Assembly: GCA_023475265.1 (NCBI GenBank)
Contig: JAMCWE010000227.1
Coordinates: forward strand, 1-63,260
DNA: 63,260 nucleotides
Direction: 5' to 3'
Source: Bacteroidota bacterium
GTDB lineage: Bacteria; Bacteroidota; Ignavibacteria; Ignavibacteriales; Ignavibacteriaceae
Numbering within the stretch: position 1 is the first letter of the stretch; each line of letters starts with the position of its first letter. Under the pieces are notes generated by a model that did no database searches, was not told the DNA's origin, and saw only the letters and a list, made by a program, of their open reading frames with translations. The position numbers were made by a program, and so were the translations under genes. Shown piece by piece: positions 52,017 through 60,525 of this stretch.

Positions 52017-54734
52017 ATGAAATTCGATTTTTCAGTACCGGACATTCTTGAAATCAAAGAAAAGTATGTTAAATCCGAAACGGTTTTTCGCAGAGGACAA
52101 AGTTTAATCGACAACGAAATGTGTACTCTTGTCAGCGAGTCGGATAATAGATTTAATTTTATTGTTGAAGACCGGTTTGATGATTTTCATGTAACAATTT
52201 TGCCGTCTGAAAAGAAGTCTTCTTCGCAAAGCGAGCTGTCAATTCAATGTAATTGCGATTCACATTTTGATTGCTGCCCGCACTCTGCTGCTGCGCTTAT
52301 CATGCTTAGAATTAAATTTGATGAAGCAAAAAATAAAGCATCCTCTATAAGCAGTAAGTACACAAAAAAAGAAATGATAAAACGGGTATTGAAAGAAAGA
52401 CAGGAAAAAGCCGCCAAGGAAAAATTTGAAATTCGTTTGGCAGAAAATATTCACGGCTTTCATAAAATCAAAACAGAGGAAGGAAGAACTTATGAAATTA
52501 CCATCAGAGATTTCGCAGCAGGCAGCGGATATTGCTCGTGCCCCGATTTTAAGACCAACAAGCTTGGAACTTGCAAGCATTTGATTTTTGCTTCGGACTA
52601 CCTGAACAAGAAATTTAAGAATTCAAAATCATTAACCAATCAAGATTATCCTTTCGTCGAAATCTATTGCGATCCTCATTACGATTATAATATCACTTAT
52701 TTTTACGAACGAAATCTTCAGCCGGAAGTAGACACTTTAATTCACAAATATTTTCCCCGACAAAGTCGGGATGGATTCCCAAACGGCAGCCAGTACATCA
52801 TGCCTGAAAGATATTCCGAATTCTTAAAGTTCATTGAAGAAGCTGAAGAATATAAATCGATTTTAATCCGTCCGGAAGTAAATGAAAAAATAGATAAATA
52901 TTTTGATACGCAATCGCTCAAACAACTTAGCGAAAAGATAACACCGGACTTTTCAAAAATAAAAGCTAAGCTGTTCGATTACCAGAAGGAGAGCATTTTG
53001 TTTTCTTTATTTAAGAAAGGAAACATTATTGCAGATGAAATGGGCTTAGGAAAAACGCTGCAAGCAATTGCTGTTGCGATTTTGAAAAAAGATATTTATG
53101 GTCTAAACAAGGCGTTAATAATTTGTCCGGCATCTCTAAAGTATCAATGGAAAAAGGAAATCGAACGCTTTACCGGCGATAAGGCGCTCATCATTGAGGG
53201 AGTGCGAAGCGATAGACATTCTATCTACAAAAGCGCCGGTGAATTTTTTCTCATCGCAAACTACGAAGCCGTAATGCGGGATATTACTATTATTCATCAG
53301 TATCCGCCAGACATGATAATACTTGATGAAGCACAGAAAATAAAGAACTACGATACGAAAACTTCACACGCTGTAAAATCAATTCCCAAAAAGCATTCTT
53401 TAGTAATTACCGGAACTCCGCTTGAAAACAATTTGCTGGACTTATATTCGATAATGAATTTTGTTGATCCCGAAGTGTTAGCGCCGCAGTGGGAGTTTTC
53501 AATGAACCATTGTTATTTCGATAAGGACAAGAGGAACATGGTAACCGGCTATTTTAATTTACAAGAACTAAAAAATAAATTAGCCGATTATGTTATCAGG
53601 CGTGAGAAGGCGGATGTTTTGAAAGAGCTGCCGGCAGTTCAAGAAGTAACGGTGCCGGTTGTGCTTCACGAAGCTCAGGCGGAAATTCATGCCGGGTTCG
53701 CAAGATCGCTGGCTCCGATTCTGCATAAAAAACATAAAACTTTTTACGACATGCAGCGCATCCAGCAAATACTTACCAGCATGAGGATGGTATGCGATTC
53801 AACTTTTCTTATTGATAAGGAAACAAATTACTCTCCCAAATTAGATGAATTGGAAATTATACTTTTAGAAAAGCTGAGCATCAAAAACCGGAAAAGGAAA
53901 GTTATAATCTTTTCCGAATGGAAAACGATGCTTCATTTAATCGGTAAGATGCTGAAGACAAACGGCATTCAATACGTTACTCTATCGGGAGACGTGCCGG
54001 TAAATAAAAGAAGCTTTTTGATAGACGAATTTGCAAATAACCCGGACACGCTTGTATTTCTTTCAACCGAAGCAGGCGGCACGGGATTAAACTTGCAGTT
54101 TGCAGATACTGTAATCAATTTTGATTTGCCCTGGAATCCCGCAAAAAAAAATCAGAGGATCGGACGTATAAACCGCATCGGGCAGGTAAGTCCAAAATTA
54201 ACCGCTATAAATATGGTCGCACAGAACAGCATAGAACATAATATCGCAAACGGGATTGTTGTTAAAGAAGCTTTGTTCAATGCAGTATTAAATAACGCCA
54301 ACTTAACGGAGGAAGTAGATTTTGCAGCTAAGGGAAGATCAACATTTATTGAGCAGGTTAATAAGATGATTCAGCCTGTCGAAGCTCCCGAGATTGTGCA
54401 TGATGAATCCTTTGAAGAAACAAAAGTAGAAATTGTAAATGAGGCTGAGAGTGCCGGTGAATTGATTGAAGAGACTGTACTGCTTGATGAAAAAATTAAA
54501 TCAGGCAATGCAGGCACAACTATTTCAAAAATAATTTCTACTAAAGATGATTTAACAGAACAGCATACACCCGAACCGCAGGAAATAGAAACCACTTTAA
54601 ATCAAGGAATGCAATTCTTAAACGGCATATTTAAAATGGCTACAGGCAAAGAATTAATTACAGAAGGAAAAGGAATAACAGTAAACCGCGAAACCGGCGA
54701 AGTTACTATGAAATTTAAGCTGCCGGGATTTTGA
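52017..54734 (+). CDS. SNF2-family helicase with two SWIM zinc fingers
   Basis: 905 residues. Two SWIM-type CxC...CxH fingers: residues 78-89 (CNCDSHFDCCPH) and 173-188 (CSCPDF ... CKH). SNF2 ATPase from about 318: EMGLGKT (341-347, Walker A), DEAQ (437-440), TGTPLENNLLDLYSIM, helicase C with STEAGGTGLNLQFADTVINF and QRIGRINRIGQ. A C-terminal tail of 150 residues is acidic. An in-frame CCCGAC/GTCGGG palindrome adds PRQSRDG near residue 247. SWIM-SNF2 proteins remodel nucleoprotein and are common next to defence genes. Left end of the conflict-like island. Confidence 0.92.
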   Translation: MKFDFSVPDILEIKEKYVKSETVFRRGQSLIDNEMCTLVSESDNRFNFIVEDRFDDFHVTILPSEKKSSSQSELSIQCNCDSHFDCCPHSAAALIMLRIKFDEAKNKASSISSKYTKKEMIKRVLKERQEKAAKEKFEIRLAENIHGFHKIKTEEGRTYEITIRDFAAGSGYCSCPDFKTNKLGTCKHLIFASDYLNKKFKNSKSLTNQDYPFVEIYCDPHYDYNITYFYERNLQPEVDTLIHKYFPRQSRDGFPNGSQYIMPERYSEFLKFIEEAEEYKSILIRPEVNEKIDKYFDTQSLKQLSEKITPDFSKIKAKLFDYQKESILFSLFKKGNIIADEMGLGKTLQAIAVAILKKDIYGLNKALIICPASLKYQWKKEIERFTGDKALIIEGVRSDRHSIYKSAGEFFLIANYEAVMRDITIIHQYPPDMIILDEAQKIKNYDTKTSHAVKSIPKKHSLVITGTPLENNLLDLYSIMNFVDPEVLAPQWEFSMNHCYFDKDKRNMVTGYFNLQELKNKLADYVIRREKADVLKELPAVQEVTVPVVLHEAQAEIHAGFARSLAPILHKKHKTFYDMQRIQQILTSMRMVCDSTFLIDKETNYSPKLDELEIILLEKLSIKNRKRKVIIFSEWKTMLHLIGKMLKTNGIQYVTLSGDVPVNKRSFLIDEFANNPDTLVFLSTEAGGTGLNLQFADTVINFDLPWNPAKKNQRIGRINRIGQVSPKLTAINMVAQNSIEHNIANGIVVKEALFNAVLNNANLTEEVDFAAKGRSTFIEQVNKMIQPVEAPEIVHDESFEETKVEIVNEAESAGELIEETVLLDEKIKSGNAGTTISKIISTKDDLTEQHTPEPQEIETTLNQGMQFLNGIFKMATGKELITEGKGITVNRETGEVTMKFKLPGF
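52755..52771. repeat. CCCGAC/GTCGGG palindromic element inside the SNF2 gene
   Basis: CCCGAC (52756-52761) and GTCGGG (52765-52770) around AAA form a perfect 6-bp stem. It encodes PRQSRDG between HKYF and FPNGSQ, in the linker between SWIM finger and ATPase. A second class of palindrome, distinct from the GCCTGCC family. Confidence 0.6.
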
Positions 54735-54819
54735 AGGCACTATAATTTATTCTATTATTATAAGTAATTCAGTTTTATTCTTATAATATTTTAATTATCT
54801 TTATAAAAAAGAAAAAGCA

Positions 54820-55041
54820 ATGCAAAAAGTGATGAAAAAAGATTTCCTAAAAGTAGATAGAAACTCATTCTCTGTAATTTCTTTGGATAAAAACGATGAT
54901 GATATAAAGTACTGGCTTTCAAAATCTCCTGTGGAACGTATACATGCTGTAGAATTTTTAAGACAATTAATGTATAACTATGATCCGTCTACCGAAAGAC
55001 TTCAGCGAGTTTTTGAAACTGCTGAATTCAAAACAAATTGA
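54820..55041 (+). CDS. Small partner protein of the nucleotidyltransferase module
   Basis: 73 residues: KDFLKVDRNSFSVISLDK, DDIKYWLSKSPVERIHAVEF, LRQLMYNYDPSTERLQRVFE. The YWLSKxPxERxxAxExLR ... RLQRV pattern is that of the short gene that normally precedes and overlaps a MNT-type nucleotidyltransferase gene in two-gene, toxin-antitoxin-like modules. It overlaps the next gene, whose start lies at 54980. Role as antidote or partner is inferred from the arrangement. Confidence 0.65.
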   Translation: MQKVMKKDFLKVDRNSFSVISLDKNDDDIKYWLSKSPVERIHAVEFLRQLMYNYDPSTERLQRVFETAEFKTN

Positions 55042-55412
55042 ATATTTAGTAATCGGAGGCTGGGCGGTTGGTTATTATGGCTATCCGAGAGCTACAGGAG
55101 ATATGGATATCCAGAAAAAAAGAAAATGCCGTTAATATTGTAGAGGTATTTAAAGAATTTGGATTTGATGTTCCAACCCTCTCAATTGAATTATTTACAA
55201 AGAAAAATCAAGTAACCAGAATTGGAATCCCGCCAATGCGAATTGAAATACTAACGACAATTTCAGGCGTATCTTTTGAGGAATGCTTCAACAATCGTCA
55301 GACTGTTACACTTGATAATGTAAATATCAATTTTATCAACCTTCAAGATTTGAAAAAAAATAAGGCTGCTTCCGGGCGCTATAAAGACTTAGATGACCTT
55401 GAAAAATTATAA
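54980..55412 (+). pseudogene. Frameshifted MNT-type nucleotidyltransferase
   Basis: From ATG 54980 one frame reads MIRLPKDFSEFLKLLNSKQI, then EYLVIGGWAVGYYGYPRATG and DMDI; from 55104 the next frame continues WISRKKENAVNIVEVFKEFG and on to DLDDLEKL. The family's active-site core (GGWAVGYYGYPRATGDMDIW) is complete apart from the shift. The junction ATGGATAT (55103-55110) would be one copy of a tandem 8-base repeat in the intact gene: GAT-ATGGATAT-ATGGATAT-CC reads DMDIWIS in frame. Loss of one 8-base copy by slippage explains everything. The protein is dead unless frameshifting occurs. Confidence 0.85.
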
Positions 55413-55419
55413 CGCAAAT

Positions 55420-55626
55420 TCAATACCCCTGTTCATTTAATACATCATAATCTCCATTTTGTAAAAGCGTAATCGGGTCGGCGTTTTGAAGGTAGAATTC
55501 TTTTACTGGAATTCCGTCGATTACATATATCTTTTCCTTTTTCATTTTCCCTCTTACAAAATATATCCGGAGAATATATTCTCCTTTATGATCCTTCCGG
55601 ATTTTGGGTTTTCGTTTTTGTTTCAT
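55420..55626 (-). CDS. Small basic protein of unknown function
   Basis: 68 residues. Basic N-terminus (MKQKRKPKIRKDHKGEY), a beta-hairpin-like middle (ILRIYFVRGKMKKEKIYVID) and GIPVKEFYLQNADPITLLQN. No recognised domain. Twenty-four bases downstream of the DUF5615 toxin gene on the same strand, so possibly a third member of that unit. Ribosome site TAGGAAAACC upstream supports translation. Confidence 0.55.
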   Translation of the reverse strand: MKQKRKPKIRKDHKGEYILRIYFVRGKMKKEKIYVIDGIPVKEFYLQNADPITLLQNGDYDVLNEQGY

Positions 55627-55650
55627 TGGTTTTCCTAATACAAACTTATT

Positions 55651-56004
55651 TTAATCTCGCTCAGCAATGTCTCTTCTATTGATTTCAATTAAATTACTTT
55701 TGGCTAACATTGCTGTAATCCTATCAAGATTATTTTCAAAGATTTTTAGTAGTTCTTTATTGGAGATATTACCCGTCCTTACCATTATTAGTTTAGGTGG
55801 CTCAGACTTTATCAGAAAAGAATCTAAAAAATCATTGTCCTTACTAATGACAACTCGGTTTTCTTTTATTGCTTCTTGGATAATTTGAATATCTTTAGTT
55901 CTATTTTTCCCGGGAAGTTCTAAAGTGTGGATTGAATTGAAGCCTTTGTGCTTCAAAAACTCTGATAATGATTTTGGTAGTTGCGCATCAATTAAAAATT
56001 TCAC
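55651..56004 (-). CDS. DUF5615 PIN-like toxin
   Basis: 117 residues. MKFLIDAQLPKSLSEFLKHK contains the first PIN acid (Asp6), VISKDNDFLDSF carries the central acids, and LIMVRTGNISNKELLKIF follows, as in DUF5615 PIN-like proteins, which pair with DUF433. Likely a small RNase toxin. Start overlaps the stop of the DUF433 gene by four bases (ATGA-type), so the pair is co-translated. Fits a toxin-antitoxin module in the island. Confidence 0.85.
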   Translation of the reverse strand: MKFLIDAQLPKSLSEFLKHKGFNSIHTLELPGKNRTKDIQIIQEAIKENRVVISKDNDFLDSFLIKSEPPKLIMVRTGNISNKELLKIFENNLDRITAMLAKSNLIEINRRDIAERD

Positions 56005-56234
56005 GAGGCTGTTTTATAAATGCTTTTTACATGTGAAAGTTTAGCTGCGTATTCTAAACAAGCTAAAAAATCTTCCTTTTCCAAATCCGGGTAGTCTTTA
56101 AGCAGTTCATCCACACTCATTCCCGATGCCATTAATTCAAGCATGTTTTCAACTGGATATCTTAGTCCCCGGATAGTAGGCTTACCATGACATATTTCGG
56201 GGTCAATGGTTATTCGGCTTAACAAATTTTTCAT
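56001..56234 (-). CDS. DUF433 antitoxin
   Basis: 77 residues from the ATG at 56234, which fits the family better than an upstream TTG at 56276. DUF433 signature: RITIDPEICHGKPTIRGLRY, PVENMLELMASGMSVDELLK, then DYPDLEKEDFLACLEYAA. These small HTH-like proteins neutralise PIN-type partners and repress their own promoter. Overlaps the toxin gene by four bases. Confidence 0.88.
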   Translation of the reverse strand: MKNLLSRITIDPEICHGKPTIRGLRYPVENMLELMASGMSVDELLKDYPDLEKEDFLACLEYAAKLSHVKSIYKTAS

Positions 56235-56459
56235 TTTACCACTTACTTTCCTAATTACTATCACTTTCTCTAACAATCAATTCCGTGATTAAGTGACACC
56301 TTAATAGTAATATTCTTTTACAATAACTTAGAACTTTCTATATTTAACTTACCGAAAAGAGTTGAAAGGCACAATAACTTAAAATACAAAATCCTTACCC
56401 CTAATATTTCTTCTTACCCTATTTCTTTCTATTTTCATATTGAATTGAAAAGCACAACA

Positions 56460-59400
56460 ATGACTGACGACAAAAATAATAATATGTCTCTGCTTGATAC
56501 GATTCAGTCTCTGCTTATCGAAAACGAAAGACTAGAAGCGGAAAATAAAAAGCTGAAAGAGCAGCTTGACAGCTTCCTGCTGGATAGGCAAATGCCCTCT
56601 CATCTTGATGAAACAATAATTGCAACTGAGACACCAACTGCTTCGTATCGATTTATAAATTCATCAGAGGCAGAAACACATCATGAAAATATTTCTTCAA
56701 TTAATCAAAACAGCAGTCCCGATTCTAAGATAAGATTATTTATGTCTCTCTTTAAAGGAAGAAAAGATGTCTTCGCTAAAAGATGGCAAAATAGAAACGG
56801 CGCTTCAGGTTATTCGCCTGTTTGTCTTAACGAATGGAAACTCGGGATATGCAGCAAGCCGAAAATAAAATGCTCGGAATGCGCTAATAAATCATTTCAG
56901 ATTCTAAATGAAAAAGTTATTGACGAACATTTAAGGGGAAACATAGTTGCAGGCATTTATCCCATGCAGCTTGATGAAACTTGTTATTTCTTAGCTATTG
57001 ATTTTGATGATGAAGGCTTGCCTGCTGATAGAATCATGCGGCAAGCAGGCTGGGAAAAAGATATTTCGCTATTGAGAAATATATGCAATGAGCTTGATAT
57101 TCCATTTGCGGTTGAACGCTCCCGTTCGGGGAACGGCGCTCATGCTTGGTTCTTCTTTGATGAGCCAATATCTGCCGCTTTAGCAAGGAAATTTGGAACC
57201 TCTTTACTTACCTATTCAATGAACAAAAGACATGAAATCAAATTCAAATCTTACGACAGATTTTTCCCTAATCAAGATACAATGCCCAAAGGCGGATTCG
57301 GAAATTTGATTGCCCTTCCGCTTCAAATGACGGCAAGAAAAAAAGGCAACAGCGTTTTTATCGATGAGAATTTTAAACCGTATGATGACCAGTGGGAGTT
57401 TTTGAGTTCAATAAAAAAAATACCGGGAGATTCAATTGTAACATTAACAACAAGACTTTCCTCAGACTGTTATGGAAACGAATTAGGAGTGTTGAGAAAA
57501 GACGATGAAGAAACACCTAAGCCGTGGGAGAAATCTCAGACAGTTCATTTGACAAAAAATGACTTACCGGATAAAATAAATCTTGTAAAAGCAAATATGA
57601 TTTATGTACTGAAGAATGGCGTTTCTCAAAAGGCATTAAATGTATTGAAACGGTTAGCGGCATTTAAGAATCCGGAGTTTTACAAAGCTCAAGCGTTGCG
57701 AATGACTACTTATAACAAGCCGAGAATTATTTCTTGCTCTGATGAAACAGAAGAATATCTTTGTCTGCCGAGGGGCTGTGAAGAAGATGTAAAAAATTTA
57801 TTAAATGAATTTGATGTCGATATAGAAATTGCGGATAAAACTAATCATGGTAGAAATATTAATGTTGAGTTTAACGGGAAGTTAAGGAACGATCAGCTTA
57901 CAGCAATAAATGAGCTTATAAAATATGATAACGGAGTATTAGCCGCAGCCACAGCGTTCGGGAAAACGGTAGTAGCAGCTAAACTGATTGCAGAAAGAAA
58001 AACCAATGCACTTGTGCTGGTCCACAGGCAGCAGCTGCTTTCGCAATGGATAACGAAGCTATCGGAGTTTCTAAATATTAAGGAAGAATTGCCTGTACTT
58101 GAGAAAAAGCGGGGAAGACAGAAGCGGCAGCCTTTAATCGGGCAACTCGGCGGCGGTAAAGAAAATTTAACCGGTATTATTGATGTTGCTATAATACAGT
58201 CATTATACAGAGAAAATGAAATAAAAGATTTTATTAAAAATTACGGAATGGTGATTGTCGATGAATGCCACCATGTTCCGGCGTTTAGCTTTGAACAGAT
58301 ACTAAAAAACGTTCACGCAAAATTTGTTTATGGGTTAACTGCAACGCCGGTAAGATTGGATGGACATCATCCGATTATTTTTATGCATTGCGGACCTGTA
58401 AGATTCAAAGTTGAGGCAAAAGCGCAAGCCGGACAAAGACCCTTTGAATACTTCGTTATTCCAAGATTTACAAGCTACAGAGTGCCGGTAGATAAAGATG
58501 AGAAAACACCAACAATACAAGATCTGTATTCCGAATTAACGGTGAATGAAATGCGCAACCAGCTTATTGCCGGTGATGTAATAAAAAATTATAATAGCGG
58601 CAGAAGCTCTCTTGTCTTAACAGAAAGAACCGCTCATGTTGAACTTCTTTCAAAAATGCTGAATGAGAAAATTCCGGATGTAAAAACTCTGACAGGAAAA
58701 ACCGGTGTAAAAGAAATAAGAGAAACATTAAAAAGAATTTCCGAGACACCGCCGGGGAAGCCGTTAACGTTGGTTGCAACCGGTAAATACATTGGTGAAG
58801 GTTTTGACGAGCCGCGGCTTGATACTTTATTTTTGACGATGCCCATTTCGTGGAGAGGCACTTTGCAGCAATATGCCGGAAGGCTTAATAGATTATATGA
58901 AAATAAAAATGAAGTTCAAGTTTATGATTATGTCGATATTCATGTTAGAATGCTTGAGAAGATGTACAACAAACGACTCAACGGTTATGCTTCGTTTGGT
59001 TATAAAGCGAAAGGAGAAATCCTGCAAGGCGGGACAGCGGAATCGATTAATTTTATTTTTAACAAGGATAGTTTCTTGCCGGTTTATAGCAGCGATATTG
59101 TGAACGCACAGAAAGAAATTTTCATTGTCAGCCCTTTTGTTTCAAAAAGACGGTCTGAACAATTACTTCAACATTTAAGAGTAGCAGTAAGTAATAATGT
59201 TAAGGTAATTATTTTAACGAGACCGCCGGAAGATTACAGGGAAAAGGATAGATTATTTTTAAAGCACGCTCTTGATACATTAAAGAAGGAAGGTATCAAC
59301 TTATTATTCAAATCAAATATTCACCAGAAATTTGCAGTGATTGATCAAAAGATTGTTTGGTATGGTAGCATAAATCTTCTAAGCTTCGGAAGCGCTGAAG

Positions 59401-59465
59401 AAAGCATAATGCGGCTTGAAAGTTCTAATATTGCGATTGAGCTTTTGAAAAGTATTGATATGTGA
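56460..59465 (+). CDS. TOTE-type primase-helicase-phospholipase D protein
   Basis: 1001 residues from ATG 56460. Order: coiled coil (10-45), zinc-finger Cys (CLNEW ... CSKPKIKCSECANK, about 122-144), archaeo-eukaryotic primase (DFDD at 181-184, ERSRSGNGAHAWFFF, FPNQDTMPKGGFGNL), SF2 helicase (ATAFGKTVVAAKL, DECHH, GLTATPVR, QYAGRLNRLYE), and one C-terminal HKD phospholipase D motif (HQKFAVIDQKIVWYGSIN). This is the TOTE conflict system architecture, thought to act against foreign nucleic acid. Eleven residues (LPADRIMRQAG, 187-197), coded by a palindromic element, are inserted directly after the catalytic DFDDEG. Confidence 0.92.
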   Translation: MTDDKNNNMSLLDTIQSLLIENERLEAENKKLKEQLDSFLLDRQMPSHLDETIIATETPTASYRFINSSEAETHHENISSINQNSSPDSKIRLFMSLFKGRKDVFAKRWQNRNGASGYSPVCLNEWKLGICSKPKIKCSECANKSFQILNEKVIDEHLRGNIVAGIYPMQLDETCYFLAIDFDDEGLPADRIMRQAGWEKDISLLRNICNELDIPFAVERSRSGNGAHAWFFFDEPISAALARKFGTSLLTYSMNKRHEIKFKSYDRFFPNQDTMPKGGFGNLIALPLQMTARKKGNSVFIDENFKPYDDQWEFLSSIKKIPGDSIVTLTTRLSSDCYGNELGVLRKDDEETPKPWEKSQTVHLTKNDLPDKINLVKANMIYVLKNGVSQKALNVLKRLAAFKNPEFYKAQALRMTTYNKPRIISCSDETEEYLCLPRGCEEDVKNLLNEFDVDIEIADKTNHGRNINVEFNGKLRNDQLTAINELIKYDNGVLAAATAFGKTVVAAKLIAERKTNALVLVHRQQLLSQWITKLSEFLNIKEELPVLEKKRGRQKRQPLIGQLGGGKENLTGIIDVAIIQSLYRENEIKDFIKNYGMVIVDECHHVPAFSFEQILKNVHAKFVYGLTATPVRLDGHHPIIFMHCGPVRFKVEAKAQAGQRPFEYFVIPRFTSYRVPVDKDEKTPTIQDLYSELTVNEMRNQLIAGDVIKNYNSGRSSLVLTERTAHVELLSKMLNEKIPDVKTLTGKTGVKEIRETLKRISETPPGKPLTLVATGKYIGEGFDEPRLDTLFLTMPISWRGTLQQYAGRLNRLYENKNEVQVYDYVDIHVRMLEKMYNKRLNGYASFGYKAKGEILQGGTAESINFIFNKDSFLPVYSSDIVNAQKEIFIVSPFVSKRRSEQLLQHLRVAVSNNVKVIILTRPPEDYREKDRLFLKHALDTLKKEGINLLFKSNIHQKFAVIDQKIVWYGSINLLSFGSAEESIMRLESSNIAIELLKSIDM
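57016..57050. repeat. Palindromic element inserted in the TOTE primase active site region
   Basis: GCTTGCC (57016-57022) and GGCAAGC (57040-57046) form a perfect 7-bp stem, with TGAT/ATCA pairing inside (57026-57029 and 57033-57036). The 33-base insert 57018-57050 codes for LPADRIMRQAG. Removing it restores DFDDEG-WEKDI, the usual family sequence, in frame. Confidence 0.85.
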
Positions 59466-59542
59466 ACAATAAGTAAATGGATTTCCTATAATGCTGTTTT
59501 CATTTGTTTTATAAATTTATTTCCAATCCACATTGAAATTCT

Positions 59543-59908
59543 TCAAAAGGTTATAACCTTATCCGAATCCACCGTCCACGCAGCTAACTCAGCCATAGTA
59601 CTGATTTGTGCGCCTTCAATCAAGGGAAGATTTTTAATTCCTCGCGCATCTGCACACGTACCGCAAATTCTTACGTGTCCGCCTTTGTTTAATATTGACT
59701 TCAACATTCGTTCGATATTATAGTATCCAGCGGGAGTATTTTGATTTGGCAAAGCACAAGTTGCGGCATCAGCCATTAAGAAAATTCTAACTTCCTTTGT
59801 TTCTCCATCTGAGGTGGATTCCTTTTGAAGCTGCATTGCAAGTCTTAATGCATTGTATGCTTTTTCTGTTCCGTAAGGTGCGTCATTAATGATGATAAGA
59901 TATTTCAT
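59543..59908 (-). CDS. DsrE-family sulfur-relay-like protein
   Basis: 121 residues of the DsrE/F fold: MKYLIIINDAPYGTEKAYNA, strand VRIFLMADAATCA (Cys51), and HVRICGTCADARG (Cys82, Cys85). DsrE-like proteins carry persulfide on a conserved Cys in sulfur-relay chains. Last gene of the operon led by the ArsR-rhodanese gene, 41 bases after the methyltransferase. A sulfur-handling role fits the operon; partner unknown. Confidence 0.88.
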   Translation of the reverse strand: MKYLIIINDAPYGTEKAYNALRLAMQLQKESTSDGETKEVRIFLMADAATCALPNQNTPAGYYNIERMLKSILNKGGHVRICGTCADARGIKNLPLIEGAQISTMAELAAWTVDSDKVITF

Positions 59909-59949
59909 AAATGTTCTCTATTTCTGATTTATTATTTTTGTTTAAGTAT

Positions 59950-60519
59950 TTATTTTTTAATTCCAATAATGCCGTAATGATACGGCGGTAAAGATATAAC
60001 ACCGCTTCCCAAAGCGAAGCCCGCTTCATTGAGCCAAGAAATACATTGTTCCGGTTTTGGTCTAATATCCAGAGAGGGACCTCTTGGAGTTGATGAAGAA
60101 TGAATCCAATGAATCACACCAACTTTGCCGTTATGTTTTAGAATTCGATAAGCTTCCTTTAATAATGAAATGGGATCTTCTGCATGAAGAATGTTGAAGA
60201 GCATTGTGTAATCAACCGACTCATCATTAAGCTTTGTTCCTTCTTTTACAAAATCAATTTGATGTATTTTTATATTGGATATTTTTTCTTCACGAACTTT
60301 TTGTTTAAGACTATTTATCATCTCAGTTTCAATATCAAGAGTATAAAGATTTCCTTTAATGATTTTAGCGGCTGGGATAGTGAAGGTTCCATAACCAGAG
60401 CCGAATTCAACTGCATCTTTAATTGTCTCATCAAATTGAAGCTGTGAAAGGATGTACTGTGGATTAAAAAAAGTTTCCCAGTAAGATTCTTCCGGCATTC
60501 CGCTGTCTCTTATCTTCAT
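59950..60519 (-). CDS. Class I SAM-dependent methyltransferase
   Basis: 189 residues. SAM motif I EFGSGYGTFTIPAAK (about 38-52), acidic motif II LYTLDIETEMI, YTMLFNILHAEDP and EAYRILKHNGKVGVIHW. No metal-binding Cys beyond one near the end (KPEQCISW), so not an ArsM. It lies six bases after the OsmC-like gene and belongs to the sulfur-type operon. Substrate could be a thiol, sulfide or hydroperoxide-related metabolite; not provable here. Confidence 0.85.
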   Translation of the reverse strand: MKIRDSGMPEESYWETFFNPQYILSQLQFDETIKDAVEFGSGYGTFTIPAAKIIKGNLYTLDIETEMINSLKQKVREEKISNIKIHQIDFVKEGTKLNDESVDYTMLFNILHAEDPISLLKEAYRILKHNGKVGVIHWIHSSSTPRGPSLDIRPKPEQCISWLNEAGFALGSGVISLPPYHYGIIGIKK

Positions 60520-60525
60520 ATCAAA

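Noticed and set aside
57018-57050. The LPADRIMRQAG loop as an ordinary family variation
   Set aside because: The DNA under it is palindromic and related peptides (LPAGRQG, LPAGQAG) are found in unrelated proteins of this window.
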